Program-made: the position numbers and the translations under genes
The notes under the pieces: generated by a model
What the model saw: only the letters and a program-made list of their open reading frames with translations
What the model was told of the DNA's origin: nothing
Databases searched by the model: none
Shown here: piece by piece, positions 1 to 9,216 of the stretch
Layout of the letters: each line of letters begins with the position of its first letter
Numbering within the stretch: the first letter of the stretch is position 1
NCBI RefSeq assembly: GCF_025210595.1
Contig: NZ_JAOARH010000003.1
Span: 1-32,239, forward strand
From: Winogradskyella sp.
Lineage (GTDB): Bacteria; Bacteroidota; Bacteroidia; Flavobacteriales; Flavobacteriaceae
Reading direction: 5' to 3'
DNA: 32,239 bases

Positions 1-1558
1 TCATAAAGAAATCGATACGCTCTCTTACTGATTTTTCAGCAGCTTCAAATTCTTTAGTTTCTGTAGAAATAGGTCCTGTTCTAATATCATCAGCTAAGTA
101 ATCACCAATTGTATATGGTAATACGAAATATCCATCTGCTAATCCTTGCATTAATGCAGAAGCTCCAAGACGGTTAGCACCATGATCAGAGAAGTTAGCT
201 TCTCCAATAGCATAACATCCAGGAATTGTTGTCATTAAGTTATAATCTACCCAAATTCCACCCATTGTATAGTGTGTTGCAGGATAAATCATCATTGGTG
301 TTTTGTATGGATTCTCATCAACGATCTTCTCATACATCTGGAATAAGTTTCCGTATTTAGCTTCAACAATCTTCTCTCCAAGCTCAGTAATTTTTGCTGC
401 AGAAGCATTATCAATACCCTGAATTTTAGCTTGCTCTTTTCCGTAACGTTGAATCGCAGATGCAAAATCTAAGTATACTGCTTCACCAGTTGCATTAACA
501 CCATAACCAGCATCACAACGCTCTTTTGCAGCACGAGATGCAACATCACGTGGCACTAAGTTACCAAATGCAGGATAACGTCTTTCTAAGTAATAATCTC
601 TTTCATCTTCAGACAACTCAGTTGGTTTTTTACGACCTTCTCTAATTGCCATCACATCATCCATGTTCTTAGGCACCCAAATACGACCATCATTACGAAG
701 TGACTCAGACATCAAAGTTAACTTTGATTGGTAGTCACCAGAACGTGGAATACATGTTGGGTGAATTTGTGTATAACAAGGATTAGCGAAATACGCTCCT
801 TTTTTATGGATTTTCCATGCTGCAGTAGCATTAGAACCCATTGCGTTAGTAGATAAGAAATATACATTTCCGTAACCACCAGAAGCAATCACTACAGCAT
901 GTGCTGAATGACGCTCAATCTCACCAGTGATTAAGTTTCTTGTGATAATTCCTCTTGCTTTTCCGTCTACTACTACAACATCTAACATTTCATGACGGTT
1001 GTACATTTGGATCTTACCACGAGCAATTTGGCGGTTCATTGCCGAATATGCTCCTAATAATAATTGTTGACCAGTTTGTCCTTTGGCATAGAATGTACGA
1101 GATACTAATACACCTCCAAACGAACGGTTGTCTAATAATCCACCATAATCACGTGCAAAAGGCACACCTTGTGCCACACATTGGTCGATAATATTTGCAG
1201 ATACTTCAGCAAGACGATATACGTTAGCTTCACGCGAACGATAATCTCCTCCTTTTACAGTATCATAGAATAATCTATATGTTGAATCACCATCTCCTTG
1301 GTAATTCTTTGCTGCATTGATCCCTCCTTGTGCTGCAATAGAGTGCGCACGACGTGGAGAATCTTGATATGCAAATGCTTTTACGTTATATCCTAACTCA
1401 GCTAATGTTGCAGCAGCAGAACCTCCTGCAAGTCCAGTTCCAACAACTATAACATCAATAAGACGCTTGTTTGCTGGGTTTACTAAGTCAATTTTATCTT
1501 TATAAGTTGTCCATTTATCTTTAATTGGACCTTTTGGTGTTCTTGAATCTAAAGCCAT
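1..1558 (-). CDS. sdhA: Succinate dehydrogenase flavoprotein subunit (3' part beyond window)
   Basis: Catalytic FAD subunit of complex II, which oxidises succinate to fumarate at the inner face of the cytoplasmic membrane. The minus-strand frame opens with ATG at 1558 and stays open to base 1, giving about 519 residues of a protein usually near 670, so the C-terminal quarter is missing. Visible motifs are an N-terminal dinucleotide-binding stretch ([12 protein letters not shown], about residue 38), the HSIAAQGG segment whose His carries covalent FAD, HPTCIP in the fumarate-reductase-like core, and HYTMGG near residue 450. It starts 12 bases after the sdhC stop, so the two are co-transcribed; sdhB is expected just outside the left edge. 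Recognition is very secure. Confidence 0.96.
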   Translation of the reverse strand, partial: MALDSRTPKGPIKDKWTTYKDKIDLVNPANKRLIDVIVVGTGLAGGSAAATLAELGYNVKAFAYQDSPRRAHSIAAQGGINAAKNYQGDGDSTYRLFYDTVKGGDYRSREANVYRLAEVSANIIDQCVAQGVPFARDYGGLLDNRSFGGVLVSRTFYAKGQTGQQLLLGAYSAMNRQIARGKIQMYNRHEMLDVVVVDGKARGIITRNLITGEIERHSAHAVVIASGGYGNVYFLSTNAMGSNATAAWKIHKKGAYFANPCYTQIHPTCIPRSGDYQSKLTLMSESLRNDGRIWVPKNMDDVMAIREGRKKPTELSEDERDYYLERRYPAFGNLVPRDVASRAAKERCDAGYGVNATGEAVYLDFASAIQRYGKEQAKIQGIDNASAAKITELGEKIVEAKYGNLFQMYEKIVDENPYKTPMMIYPATHYTMGGIWVDYNLMTTIPGCYAIGEANFSDHGANRLGASALMQGLADGYFVLPYTIGDYLADDIRTGPISTETKEFEAAEKSVRERIDFFM

Positions 1559-1570
1559 AATAATTTAAGA

Positions 1571-2248
1571 TTAATGGTTAAAATGATGATATACTGCTAC
1601 GATGATAAATCCTAATGGAATTAAATAAGAATATACTTTTCCAAAAGTGATCAATGCTTTTTTACGACCAGCTGTAGAACCCATAGATTGGAAAGCAGAA
1701 GTAAATCCATGTAATAAGTGTAATGTTAAAAACACAAATGCAATAACATAAGCAGCTACACGAATAGGGCTTACAAATTTATGTTGTAATTCTTCAAAGT
1801 ATCTAAACTCTTGAGTTCCTTCAATAAGTCCAGACATATCACCTTGAATATACTTTACGTTCATTTCTGGAACCCAGAAATCAATAAAGTGAAGCACTAA
1901 AAATGCTAAAATTGCCAATCCGCTATAGATCATATTTCTACTCATCCAAGAAGAATTAGCTGCACCATTGTTTTTGGCATATTTTACACCAATTGCTTTT
2001 CTGTTTCTTAATTCTAATACAAATCCCATAACAAAATGGAATACCACACCAATAACCAATACTGGTTGAAGTGCCAATTGCACTAAAGGATTTGTTCCCA
2101 TAAAGTGAGATAATTGGTTAAATAACTCCACACTAAAAAGGGAAGTGATATTGACCGCTAAATGAATAATTAGGAAAAACATGAGGAAGAATGCAGAAAG
2201 CGCCATGGCTACCTTTCTTCCTATTGAAGATTTGAAAAATCCACTCAT
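1571..2248 (-). CDS. sdhC: Succinate dehydrogenase cytochrome b558 subunit
   Basis: Membrane anchor of complex II that carries haem b and passes electrons to menaquinone. The 225-residue protein has about five hydrophobic segments (around residues 11-31, 55-78, 105-125, 160-185, 200-222) with histidines placed as in the b558 family (HLAVN, HFVMGF, HFIDFW, HLLHGF). This single-polypeptide anchor is the type found in Bacteroidota and epsilon-proteobacteria, with no separate SdhD. It is the first gene of the sdh operon, and a strong promoter lies at 2277-2307. The start is the only sensible ATG before the hydrophobic region. Confidence 0.93.
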   Translation of the reverse strand: MSGFFKSSIGRKVAMALSAFFLMFFLIIHLAVNITSLFSVELFNQLSHFMGTNPLVQLALQPVLVIGVVFHFVMGFVLELRNRKAIGVKYAKNNGAANSSWMSRNMIYSGLAILAFLVLHFIDFWVPEMNVKYIQGDMSGLIEGTQEFRYFEELQHKFVSPIRVAAYVIAFVFLTLHLLHGFTSAFQSMGSTAGRKKALITFGKVYSYLIPLGFIIVAVYHHFNH

Positions 2249-2276
2249 AGTTGTTAGTAGTTTATATATATTTTTA

Positions 2277-2307
2277 CAAAAATAAGGCTCTAAAAACGCA
2301 TTAACAA
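2277..2307 (-). promoter_or_regulatory. Bacteroidota-type promoter of sdhC-sdhA
   Basis: On the minus strand TTG (2305-2307), 20 bases, then TATTTTTG (2277-2284) fits the Bacteroidota sigma consensus TTG-N17-20-TAnnTTTG exactly. It predicts a transcript start near 2271 and a leader of roughly 20 bases before sdhC. Confidence 0.7.
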
Positions 2308-2484
2308 CTGACCTTTATCATAATTACTTATTTAGAATGGTTTTAATTAGATAAGCATAAAACCTGTCTCTTTAGACAAATATTATTAGCTTACTAAAAA
2401 GCAAAATGGTTTGCAATTACAACCTACATTAACTCACTCTCTTTCAAGATAAAAGAAGTATTTAAAAAATAGATTATTTATAAC

Positions 2485-2503
2485 TTTCTAATCATTTTAG
2501 AAA
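2485..2503 (-). terminator. AT-rich hairpin after the lipoprotein gene
   Basis: A perfect 7-base inverted repeat (TTTCTAA / TTAGAAA, loop of 5) begins 9 bases past the stop of the gene ending at 2512. It is followed on the minus strand by an A/T-rich stretch with a run of six T (around 2463-2468). The stem has only one G-C pair, so termination strength is doubtful. A second short hairpin (TGTCT/AGACA, 2365-2378) lies further downstream. Confidence 0.3.
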
Positions 2504-2511
2504 TTAATTTC

Positions 2512-2949
2512 TTATCTAGTAAATCGCCAATTTTGGAAAATAGGATCATCCGTAAATTCTCTTTCAATGACCAATTCATTATCTGTGAGTATTACTATTC
2601 GTTGAGCTATCATAGTATTAAGATCTCCTATTGATATCGATTGTTCATCACCTTCCTCAATGACAACTGAAGATTGTTGATTAAAAGACAAATTAACACC
2701 ATCCATTTCAAAAGTTCCAGAATATTGAATCGTATCATTATCGTTATTATCGCAAGGATTGCCAGAAGTAGTATGTATATAAGTACCCTCTAAATTAAAT
2801 ATAATATTGTTTTGACTAGGACATAAATCTGCTCTAAACCATTGTCCTGAAAGTAAATCCATGTCAATAGAAGCAGTATTATTGTCGTCGTCATTTTTAC
2901 AAGAAACAAGTGTAAATAACACTGCTACTAATAGTGTAAGTTTTTTCAT
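2512..2949 (-). CDS. Small lipoprotein, lipocalin-like
   Basis: A 145-residue exported protein. Residues 1-17 form a lipoprotein signal (MKKLTLLVAVLFTLVSC) with Cys17 as the lipidation site, followed by an Asn/Asp-rich linker (KNDDDNN) typical of flavobacterial surface lipoproteins. The rest alternates short beta-strand-like segments: LLSGQWFRADLC, IIFNLEGTYIHT, IQYSGTFEMDGVNLSF, ELVIEREF. That pattern resembles the lipocalin-like/META-type small lipoproteins common in this group, but no catalytic motif is visible and the ligand is unknown. It lies 14 bases downstream of the large propeller gene on the same strand, so it is probably the second gene of that transcript. The family assignment rests on pattern only. 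Confidence 0.72.
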   Translation of the reverse strand: MKKLTLLVAVLFTLVSCKNDDDNNTASIDMDLLSGQWFRADLCPSQNNIIFNLEGTYIHTTSGNPCDNNDNDTIQYSGTFEMDGVNLSFNQQSSVVIEEGDEQSISIGDLNTMIAQRIVILTDNELVIEREFTDDPIFQNWRFTR

Positions 2950-2963
2950 AATTAATTGGGTAT

Positions 2964-5807
2964 TTATTTAATTTCTAATTTAGTTTTGGCATCATTAATC
3001 TGTATTGTATAAATGCCTTTTGGCAAATAATATTTTCCGTTACCAGATTTATCAACGTTCAATTCTTTATTTTCTTTTTGTAAGGCTTTTTTTCCTTTTT
3101 TAGTTAAGGTTAAATCGTAATCTGCATAATTAAATCCTTTATCAACCATCATAGTTATACTACTAAGCTCTGCACCTTCTTCTGATAAGATTTTAATCGT
3201 TTTTTCCCCAGATGTATTGCTATAAAATTGAATCGTTTCTTTTGGTTCATATGCATCTGACCATTGACTCCAAGAACTTCCCCAACGGTTAGAATGATGC
3301 ACTGTACGCATATCAAAAATGGTAATTGGCTGTGACTTTACATCTGCATTCATTTGCTGTAAAGCTTTAATATTTGTTTTATAAATACTTCTTCCATGCG
3401 TGCCTAATAGCAGATCTTTTGCTTCTGGCTGAATTACAATATCGTGTACTGCTACATTTGGAACTCCTTTAGAAAACACTTCCCAATGATTTCCCATATC
3501 GAAAGACACATAAGCACCATTATCTGTACCTAGATATAGTATGTCCTCATTTTCAGAATCTTCTTTTATCACATTTACTGGTGAAGCTGGTATGTTGCTA
3601 CTTATATCTTTCCATGTTTTACCATAATCATCACTCATATAGACATAAACTTTAAAATCATCCCAACGATAACCATTCAATGTTACATAAACACGCTCTT
3701 TTTTGTGCTGTGATGCAATCACACGACTTACCCATAAATCTTTCGGAAAAGCATTTGAAATATTAGTCCAACTTCCACCTGCATTTTTGGTAATATGAAC
3801 TAAACCATCATCGCTTCCTGTATAAATCAATCCAAATTGAAATGGACTTTCAGAAATAGACGTTAATGTACCATAAGCTACATTTCCTTTTTTGCCTCCT
3901 TTGGTTAAATCGTCACTAATAGCTTCCCAATCGCTACCTTGATTCATAGAACGCATCAACTTATTGCCTCCTAAATACAAAATATCCTGATTGTGCGACG
4001 ATAATAAAATTGGTGTCTGCCAATTAAAACGATATGGGTTTTCTCCCAAAGTATGTTTTGGTTGAATGTACGTTTGTGCTTCTGTTTCAAGATTCAATCT
4101 ATAATAATTTCCAAACTGATAACCTGCATATACAATGTTAGAATTACGATTATCTATTTGTATATGCATACCATCACCTCCCATTATAAATTTCCATGGA
4201 TATTGCCCTTCTTGATACCAAGCTTTGTCTTCTCTGGCATTATTAGCACCAAACCAAACACCATTGTCTTGTAAACCACCATAAACATTATATGGTTTTT
4301 CATTATCTACATTTATAGCATAAAATTGTCCAACGGATGGTGAATTGTTCTTTATCCAGTTTTCACCATCATCGTAAGTAATATTTACACCTCCATCATT
4401 ACCATCTACCATGTGGTTTGGATTTTTAGGATTAATCCACAATGCATGATGATCTGCATGCACATTCTCAGCACTAATTGATGTAAATGTTTTTCCTCCG
4501 TCTTTAGATTTTAGAATTGGCACTCCATAAATGTATATATGATCTTCATTAGCTGGAGACACATGGATATGCCCAAAATAATACCCATAACTGTAGTAAA
4601 TTCCATCTAAATAATCGTCGTGCGTTTTTTGCCATGTTTTGCCACCATCAGTACTTTTATAAACCTCAGCACCAATTACAGGAGTATCAAATAGCATCGA
4701 ATTAGCATCCTCTAAATATTTAGCTAAATCTATTGGCTTTACATTACCAGAACGTACCATTTGCTTTACGTTTTCTGCTCTATATTTTTCCTGAAAATTA
4801 TTGGTTTTTAAAAAGGCATTTAGCTTTTTGTCCTCAAGCGCTAAAAAATCCGCATTAGACATGGTTTTAAAATCCTCTTTTGTTAAACCTTGCTTTTCTT
4901 CTTTCTTATCATCTTTTGGTCTTCTAAACTGATTATCGTGAATGGCATATACCACATTATCATTAAACACAGCTACACCAATTCTACCAACACCTTCTCC
5001 TGTTGGAAAGCCACTTTTTTTGGCAGATACTTTTACCCAAGTTTCTCCAGCATCTGTGCTTTTGTAAATTGCAGAATTAGTACCATTTCCTGTAAAATTC
5101 CAAGCTTTTCTATCCTTAGTCCACGAAGTCGCATACATCACATTGTAATTATTAGGACTATGTTGCAAATCAATAACACCACTCATATCATCAACGAAAA
5201 GCGTTTGTTTCCAAGTTTTTCCTCCGTCAGTGGTTTTATAAATACCTCGTTCTTTATTGGGTGAATATAAATGCCCTGTTACACCAACCGTAATAACATC
5301 TGCATTGTCTGGGTGAATTAAAATTGGTGCAAAATGGTGCGCATCCATAAGTCCTAAGTTTTCCCATGTTTTGCCATTATTGGTTGATTTTAAAAGTCCA
5401 ATACCAGCATAAGAAGAACGTGATGCATTATTTTCACCTGTCCCAACATATAATGTGCGTGTTGGCCAATGCACAGCTATATCACCAACATTTTGAGTGT
5501 CTGAGTTATCTAAAACAGGTGTAAACGTAGTACCATTATTTGTGGTATGCCAAACACCACCTGAGGCATAGCCTACATAAAATTCTGAAGGCATTTCAGG
5601 ATTCACATCCACATCAACCACACGACCACTCATTATGGTTGGTCCAATATTTTTAAACGGCACATTTTTAACTATAGATGTTTTTGCCATAGCGCTTTTT
5701 TTAGCTAAAGCTTGCTTTATAGTTTCAGCAGAAGTTGACGGTTGTTGCGCAAAGCTTATAGCTGTACCAAGGCAGAGAAAAAAAGATAGGATTTTTGTGT
5801 ACGACAT
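2964..5807 (-). CDS. Secreted BNR/sortilin-type beta-propeller protein
   Basis: A 947-residue exported protein. An N-terminal signal peptide (about residues 1-20, ending SFAQQ) is followed by many repeats of the form STDGGKTW, TTDGGKTW, STNNGKTW or MSDDYGKTW. These are the Asp-box/BNR motifs of sialidase, sortilin (VPS10) and xyloglucanase-like propellers, probably two consecutive propellers from about residue 50 to 830. The propeller region ends with LLLGTHGRSIYK, which recurs in this flavobacterial family, and a roughly 100-residue beta-rich tail follows. An insertion rich in Lys/Glu (around 300-370) interrupts one blade. I see no sialidase arginine triad and no clear T9SS sorting domain, so it may be a periplasmic or surface binding protein rather than an enzyme. 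Databases often name it a glycosyl hydrolase on propeller similarity; that is not shown here. Confidence 0.85.
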   Translation of the reverse strand: MSYTKILSFFLCLGTAISFAQQPSTSAETIKQALAKKSAMAKTSIVKNVPFKNIGPTIMSGRVVDVDVNPEMPSEFYVGYASGGVWHTTNNGTTFTPVLDNSDTQNVGDIAVHWPTRTLYVGTGENNASRSSYAGIGLLKSTNNGKTWENLGLMDAHHFAPILIHPDNADVITVGVTGHLYSPNKERGIYKTTDGGKTWKQTLFVDDMSGVIDLQHSPNNYNVMYATSWTKDRKAWNFTGNGTNSAIYKSTDAGETWVKVSAKKSGFPTGEGVGRIGVAVFNDNVVYAIHDNQFRRPKDDKKEEKQGLTKEDFKTMSNADFLALEDKKLNAFLKTNNFQEKYRAENVKQMVRSGNVKPIDLAKYLEDANSMLFDTPVIGAEVYKSTDGGKTWQKTHDDYLDGIYYSYGYYFGHIHVSPANEDHIYIYGVPILKSKDGGKTFTSISAENVHADHHALWINPKNPNHMVDGNDGGVNITYDDGENWIKNNSPSVGQFYAINVDNEKPYNVYGGLQDNGVWFGANNAREDKAWYQEGQYPWKFIMGGDGMHIQIDNRNSNIVYAGYQFGNYYRLNLETEAQTYIQPKHTLGENPYRFNWQTPILLSSHNQDILYLGGNKLMRSMNQGSDWEAISDDLTKGGKKGNVAYGTLTSISESPFQFGLIYTGSDDGLVHITKNAGGSWTNISNAFPKDLWVSRVIASQHKKERVYVTLNGYRWDDFKVYVYMSDDYGKTWKDISSNIPASPVNVIKEDSENEDILYLGTDNGAYVSFDMGNHWEVFSKGVPNVAVHDIVIQPEAKDLLLGTHGRSIYKTNIKALQQMNADVKSQPITIFDMRTVHHSNRWGSSWSQWSDAYEPKETIQFYSNTSGEKTIKILSEEGAELSSITMMVDKGFNYADYDLTLTKKGKKALQKENKELNVDKSGNGKYYLPKGIYTIQINDAKTKLEIK

Positions 5808-6159
5808 GTTGTTGGTTTTTTAGAGCCATGAATTTACTCATAATGCCAAAACTCACAAAATTCATATTTAAAGTTTAACAGAAAACGCTTTTCAGCTTTT
5901 ACCTGACGTTTTCTTTGTTTATTTTTGATGGACTGAAGTTTTATCGTCAATTTGAGCCTATATAGAGGAATTTTTATCGTACTTGTTCTCGATATAATAT
6001 TCTTGAATTTATTTATAAACGTAATCTAAGAAAACTCTCAAACTGACATTAAAATACTTCGGTAAGTTCAGTATGACGTACAATTAATATTAATAAAATT
6101 CCCTCTTTCACTTTGATAAGTTCATTGTAACGCTTGGGAATAAAAAATAACTTTTTCTG
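5808..6159. other. 352-base non-coding gap between divergent genes
   Basis: This gap separates the divergent propeller gene (minus) and pepP (plus), so it must hold promoters for both. I find no clean TTG-N19-TAnnTTTG match on either strand; the nearest on the minus strand has GA in place of TA before nnTTTG. About a third of the gap is the decayed repeat at 5977-6082. I see no RNA gene or credible ORF. Confidence 0.6.
5977..6082. repeat. Decayed flavobacterial intergenic repeat
   Basis: The stretch contains ACTTGTTCTCGATA (about 5980-5993), CTCAAACTGACATT and ACTTCGGTAAGTTCAGTATG (about 6056-6075). These resemble a dispersed non-coding repeat I associate with Flavobacteriaceae genomes, of the form CTTCGAC..GCTCAGTATGAC. 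Identification is from memory of similar sequences, and only one copy is in the window, so it cannot be confirmed here. Confidence 0.35.
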
Positions 6160-7452
6160 ATGAAATATCTTCCAATAGACCGCAACCTCTTTATAAAAAA
6201 TCGTAAAAATTTTATGGCTCAAATGAAGCCAAATAGTTTAGCGGTATTTAACTCTAATGATATATATCCTGTTAGTGCAGATAGTACTTTACCATTTGCC
6301 CAGCATCGTGATATTTTTTATCTCAGTGGTGTAGATCAGGAAGAAAGTATTTTAGTAATGTTTCCAGATTCTCCAAAAGAAAAACATCGTGAAATACTAT
6401 TCCTAAAAGAAACCAATGAACATATTGCTGTTTGGGAAGGTGAAAAATTAACTAAGGAAGCTGCTTTAAAAACCTCTGGTATAAAAACCGTGTATTGGTT
6501 ACAGGACATGGAAAAAGTGATGTTTGAATTGATGACGCAATGCGATACCGTTTACATTAATACCAACGAACATTACAGAGCTAGTGTAGAAACCGAAACA
6601 CGCGAAGATCGTTTTACCAAATGGTTAAAAGATAAATATCCTGCACATGCTGTTGCCAAGAGTAATCCTATTTTACAACGCTTACGTTCTGTTAAAGACC
6701 CAATAGAATTAGATATTATGCAAAAAGCCTGTGATATTACCGAGAGAGGCTTTAGACGTGTGCTTAATTTTGTAAAACCAGACGTTTGGGAATATAATAT
6801 TGAAGCAGAGTTTATGCACGAGTTTTTAAATAACCGTTCTAAAGGTTTTGCTTATACACCAATTATTGCAGCAGGAAATAATGCTAATGTCTTACATTAT
6901 ATTGAAAACAACCAACAATGTAAAGCTGGCGATTTAATTTTAATGGATGTTGGTGCAGAATACTCCAATTACTCTAGCGATATGACGCGTACCATACCTG
7001 TTTCTGGGAGATTTACCGACAGACAAAAAGCGGTTTATAATGCGGTTAATAGAGTAAAAGATGAAGCTACAAAAATGTTAGTTCCAGGAACGCTTTGGGA
7101 ACAATACCATGTTGAAGTTGGTAAGCTAATGACTTCTGAACTTTTAGGCTTAGGACTAATTGATAAAGCCGATGTACAAAACGAAAACCCAGATTGGCCA
7201 GCGTATAAGAAATACTTTATGCATGGTACATCGCATCATATTGGTTTAGACACTCACGATTATGGTTTATTACACGAACCAATGCAAGCTAATATGGTCT
7301 TTACGGTAGAACCTGGTATTTATATCCCAGACGAAGGTTTTGGAATCCGTTTAGAAGATGATGTAGTAATACAAGAAACTGGCGAACCGTTTAACTTAAT
7401 GCGTAATATACCAATTGAAGTGGAAGAGATTGAGGATTTGATGAATTCTTAA
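6160..7452 (+). CDS. pepP: Xaa-Pro aminopeptidase (peptidase family M24B)
   Basis: Cytoplasmic metallopeptidase that removes an N-terminal residue preceding proline. The 430-residue protein has the aminopeptidase P N-terminal domain (about 1-150, including FYLSGVDQEE) and a C-terminal pita-bread domain. All five metal ligands can be read: Asp in LMDVGAEY (about 262), Asp in SSDMTRTIP (about 273), His in HGTSHHIGLDTHD (about 354), Glu in VEPGIYIPDEG (about 383) and Glu in IRLEDDVVI (about 398). Length matches the family. It is a stand-alone gene, probably chromosomal backbone, and marks the left flank of the defence island. Start ATG at 6160 is the first in frame and gives the expected N-terminus. 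Confidence 0.93.
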   Translation: MKYLPIDRNLFIKNRKNFMAQMKPNSLAVFNSNDIYPVSADSTLPFAQHRDIFYLSGVDQEESILVMFPDSPKEKHREILFLKETNEHIAVWEGEKLTKEAALKTSGIKTVYWLQDMEKVMFELMTQCDTVYINTNEHYRASVETETREDRFTKWLKDKYPAHAVAKSNPILQRLRSVKDPIELDIMQKACDITERGFRRVLNFVKPDVWEYNIEAEFMHEFLNNRSKGFAYTPIIAAGNNANVLHYIENNQQCKAGDLILMDVGAEYSNYSSDMTRTIPVSGRFTDRQKAVYNAVNRVKDEATKMLVPGTLWEQYHVEVGKLMTSELLGLGLIDKADVQNENPDWPAYKKYFMHGTSHHIGLDTHDYGLLHEPMQANMVFTVEPGIYIPDEGFGIRLEDDVVIQETGEPFNLMRNIPIEVEEIEDLMNS

Positions 7453-7456
7453 ATTA

Positions 7457-7476
7457 TTTTACGGTTTAACGTAAAA
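7457..7476 (+). terminator. Perfect inverted repeat after pepP
   Basis: TTTTACG (7457-7463), six-base loop, CGTAAAA (7470-7476) begins 4 bases after the pepP stop. It is a symmetric 7-bp stem with two G-C pairs and no long T run, so either a weak terminator or an operator-like site. A shorter stem AGCG/CGCT (7492-7506) followed by TTAATTTT lies just downstream. The remaining bases to 7659 are AT-rich; I did not find a full TAnnTTTG promoter for the defence operon. Confidence 0.35.
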
Positions 7477-7659
7477 GAAATCTATAAAAGCAGCGTAATT
7501 TTCGCTTTAATTTTGAGGTCGTCAAAATAATTATATGATAAAAGTCACTTTGTAGTTTGTGAGCTTTTTCTATCTTTAATATCCCTTAGAATTAATTCTT
7601 GTTTTCTTATTTTATAACAAACATTTCTGTTTTTATTTAACAGATAATGAAAGGTGTCT

Positions 7660-9216
7660 ATGCATAATAAAATTCCAATTATAGATTTATTCGCAGGGCC
7701 TGGCGGTCTTGGTGAAGGTTTCATGTCCATAAAAGATAATGAAGGTAAATCTATTTTCGATATAAAACTCTCCATAGAAAAGGATATAAATGCTCACAAA
7801 ACACTGACATTAAGAAGTTTTTTTAGGCAATTTGTTAAAGACAATAAAAAGGTGCCTGAAGACTATTATAATGCATTGAGGGTGTCTGATATTTCAAAAA
7901 GAGAAATCCTTATTGAGAAAATGTTAGATAAATATGAGGAGGGAACTATTGCAAGAAACGAAGCGAAATTAATTGAGTTAGGGTCTAAAAAATGGCCTGC
8001 CAAAAGGGTAGATAGAATAATTAAAGACCAATTAGGAAATGTTAATAATTGGGTTTTAATTGGTGGGCCTCCATGCCAAGCCTATTCTAATGCAGGAAGA
8101 TCTAGGGTTGGAGGTATAAAAAAAGAAGATCATAGAGTTTATTTATATGAAGAATATCTTAGAATTATAAAAAGGCATAAACCTTCTGTTTTTGTAATGG
8201 AAAACGTAAAGGGTCTATTATCCGCTAAAGTTGACGGTGAGAAGGTCTTTGATTGGATGAAAAGGGATTTGAAAGTTGGCAATAACTATAGTATTCATTC
8301 TTTAGTTAAACCCATTGAAAAAGATTCAGATTTTCTAATTAAGTCTGAAAAATTTGGAGTACCTCAAATGAGGCATAGAGTTATCTTATTAGGTATAAGA
8401 AAGGATTACAAACATTTAGGTGATTATTTAAAGGAGAAAAAGGAAGTCACCTTAAAATCTGTGATAGGAAATTTGCCAGCTGTCAGAAGTGGATTAAATA
8501 GAAGGTTTACGAGTTATCATGATAACGAAGTTTATAAAAATGGTAAACCAAAAAGACTATATCAAAATCTTGTCGATTCAGATTCTGCTTGGTTAAAAGA
8601 AATGTCACAAAACATTAAGCAAATTAAGAAATGGGGAGAATTAGAGTTAAACGGATTGTCTTCAGGACCAAAGAATATTGAAGAAGGTACAGGAGCTGAG
8701 TTTATTAAGGCCAATAATGTTATTGCTAGAAATCATGTACTTAAGGATTGGTTTGTTGACAAAAGACTGAAAGGAATGATTAATCATCAATCTCGATCAC
8801 ATTTAACCCAAGATTTAATGCGTTATTTATTTGCTGGGCTCTACGTAGAAAAACACGAGAGATTTCCTCGTTTAAAAGATTATGCAAGTCATAGTAAAGA
8901 TTTATTACCAGATCATGCAAGTGCGGAATCAGGAAAATTTGCGGACCGTTTTAGGGTACAGGTTCCAAATAAACCAGCAACAACAGTAACCAGCCATATT
9001 TCAAAAGATGGACACTATTTTATTCACTATGACACCTCTCAATGTCGTTCTTTAACAGTTAGAGAGGCAGCACGAATTCAAACATTCCCAGATAACTACT
9101 TGTTTAGAGGAAGTAGAACAGTTCAATATCATCAGGTTGGTAATGCAGTGCCACCTTATTTGGCATTTCAAATATCAGAAATAGTAGTAAATATTTTAAA
9201 TCAAAAAAATGGTTAA
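7660..9216 (+). CDS. mzaA: DNA C5-cytosine methyltransferase, Mza system
   Basis: Transfers methyl from S-adenosylmethionine to C5 of cytosine. About 518 residues from ATG 7660 (a GTG two codons earlier at 7654 is possible; ATG has AAAGG upstream). All main motifs are present in canonical order: I DLFAGPGGLGEGF (about 9-21), IV GGPPCQAYSN with catalytic Cys139, VI MENVKG, VIII QMRHRVILLGIR, IX RSLTVREAARIQTFPDNY and X YHQVGNAVPP. About 120 extra residues, highly charged, sit between motifs I and IV. It opens the operon and its stop overlaps the next start by one base (TAATG). Within a defence operon it probably marks host DNA for the downstream ATPases and nucleases. The letter A follows the published gene order as I recall it; the enzyme family is certain. 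Confidence 0.93.
   Translation: MHNKIPIIDLFAGPGGLGEGFMSIKDNEGKSIFDIKLSIEKDINAHKTLTLRSFFRQFVKDNKKVPEDYYNALRVSDISKREILIEKMLDKYEEGTIARNEAKLIELGSKKWPAKRVDRIIKDQLGNVNNWVLIGGPPCQAYSNAGRSRVGGIKKEDHRVYLYEEYLRIIKRHKPSVFVMENVKGLLSAKVDGEKVFDWMKRDLKVGNNYSIHSLVKPIEKDSDFLIKSEKFGVPQMRHRVILLGIRKDYKHLGDYLKEKKEVTLKSVIGNLPAVRSGLNRRFTSYHDNEVYKNGKPKRLYQNLVDSDSAWLKEMSQNIKQIKKWGELELNGLSSGPKNIEEGTGAEFIKANNVIARNHVLKDWFVDKRLKGMINHQSRSHLTQDLMRYLFAGLYVEKHERFPRLKDYASHSKDLLPDHASAESGKFADRFRVQVPNKPATTVTSHISKDGHYFIHYDTSQCRSLTVREAARIQTFPDNYLFRGSRTVQYHQVGNAVPPYLAFQISEIVVNILNQKNG

Noticed and set aside
4890-5264. 124-residue plus-strand open frame inside the propeller gene
   Set aside because: It lies fully antisense to a well-supported gene with many repeated motifs and has a low-complexity, Ile/Phe/Ser-rich product.
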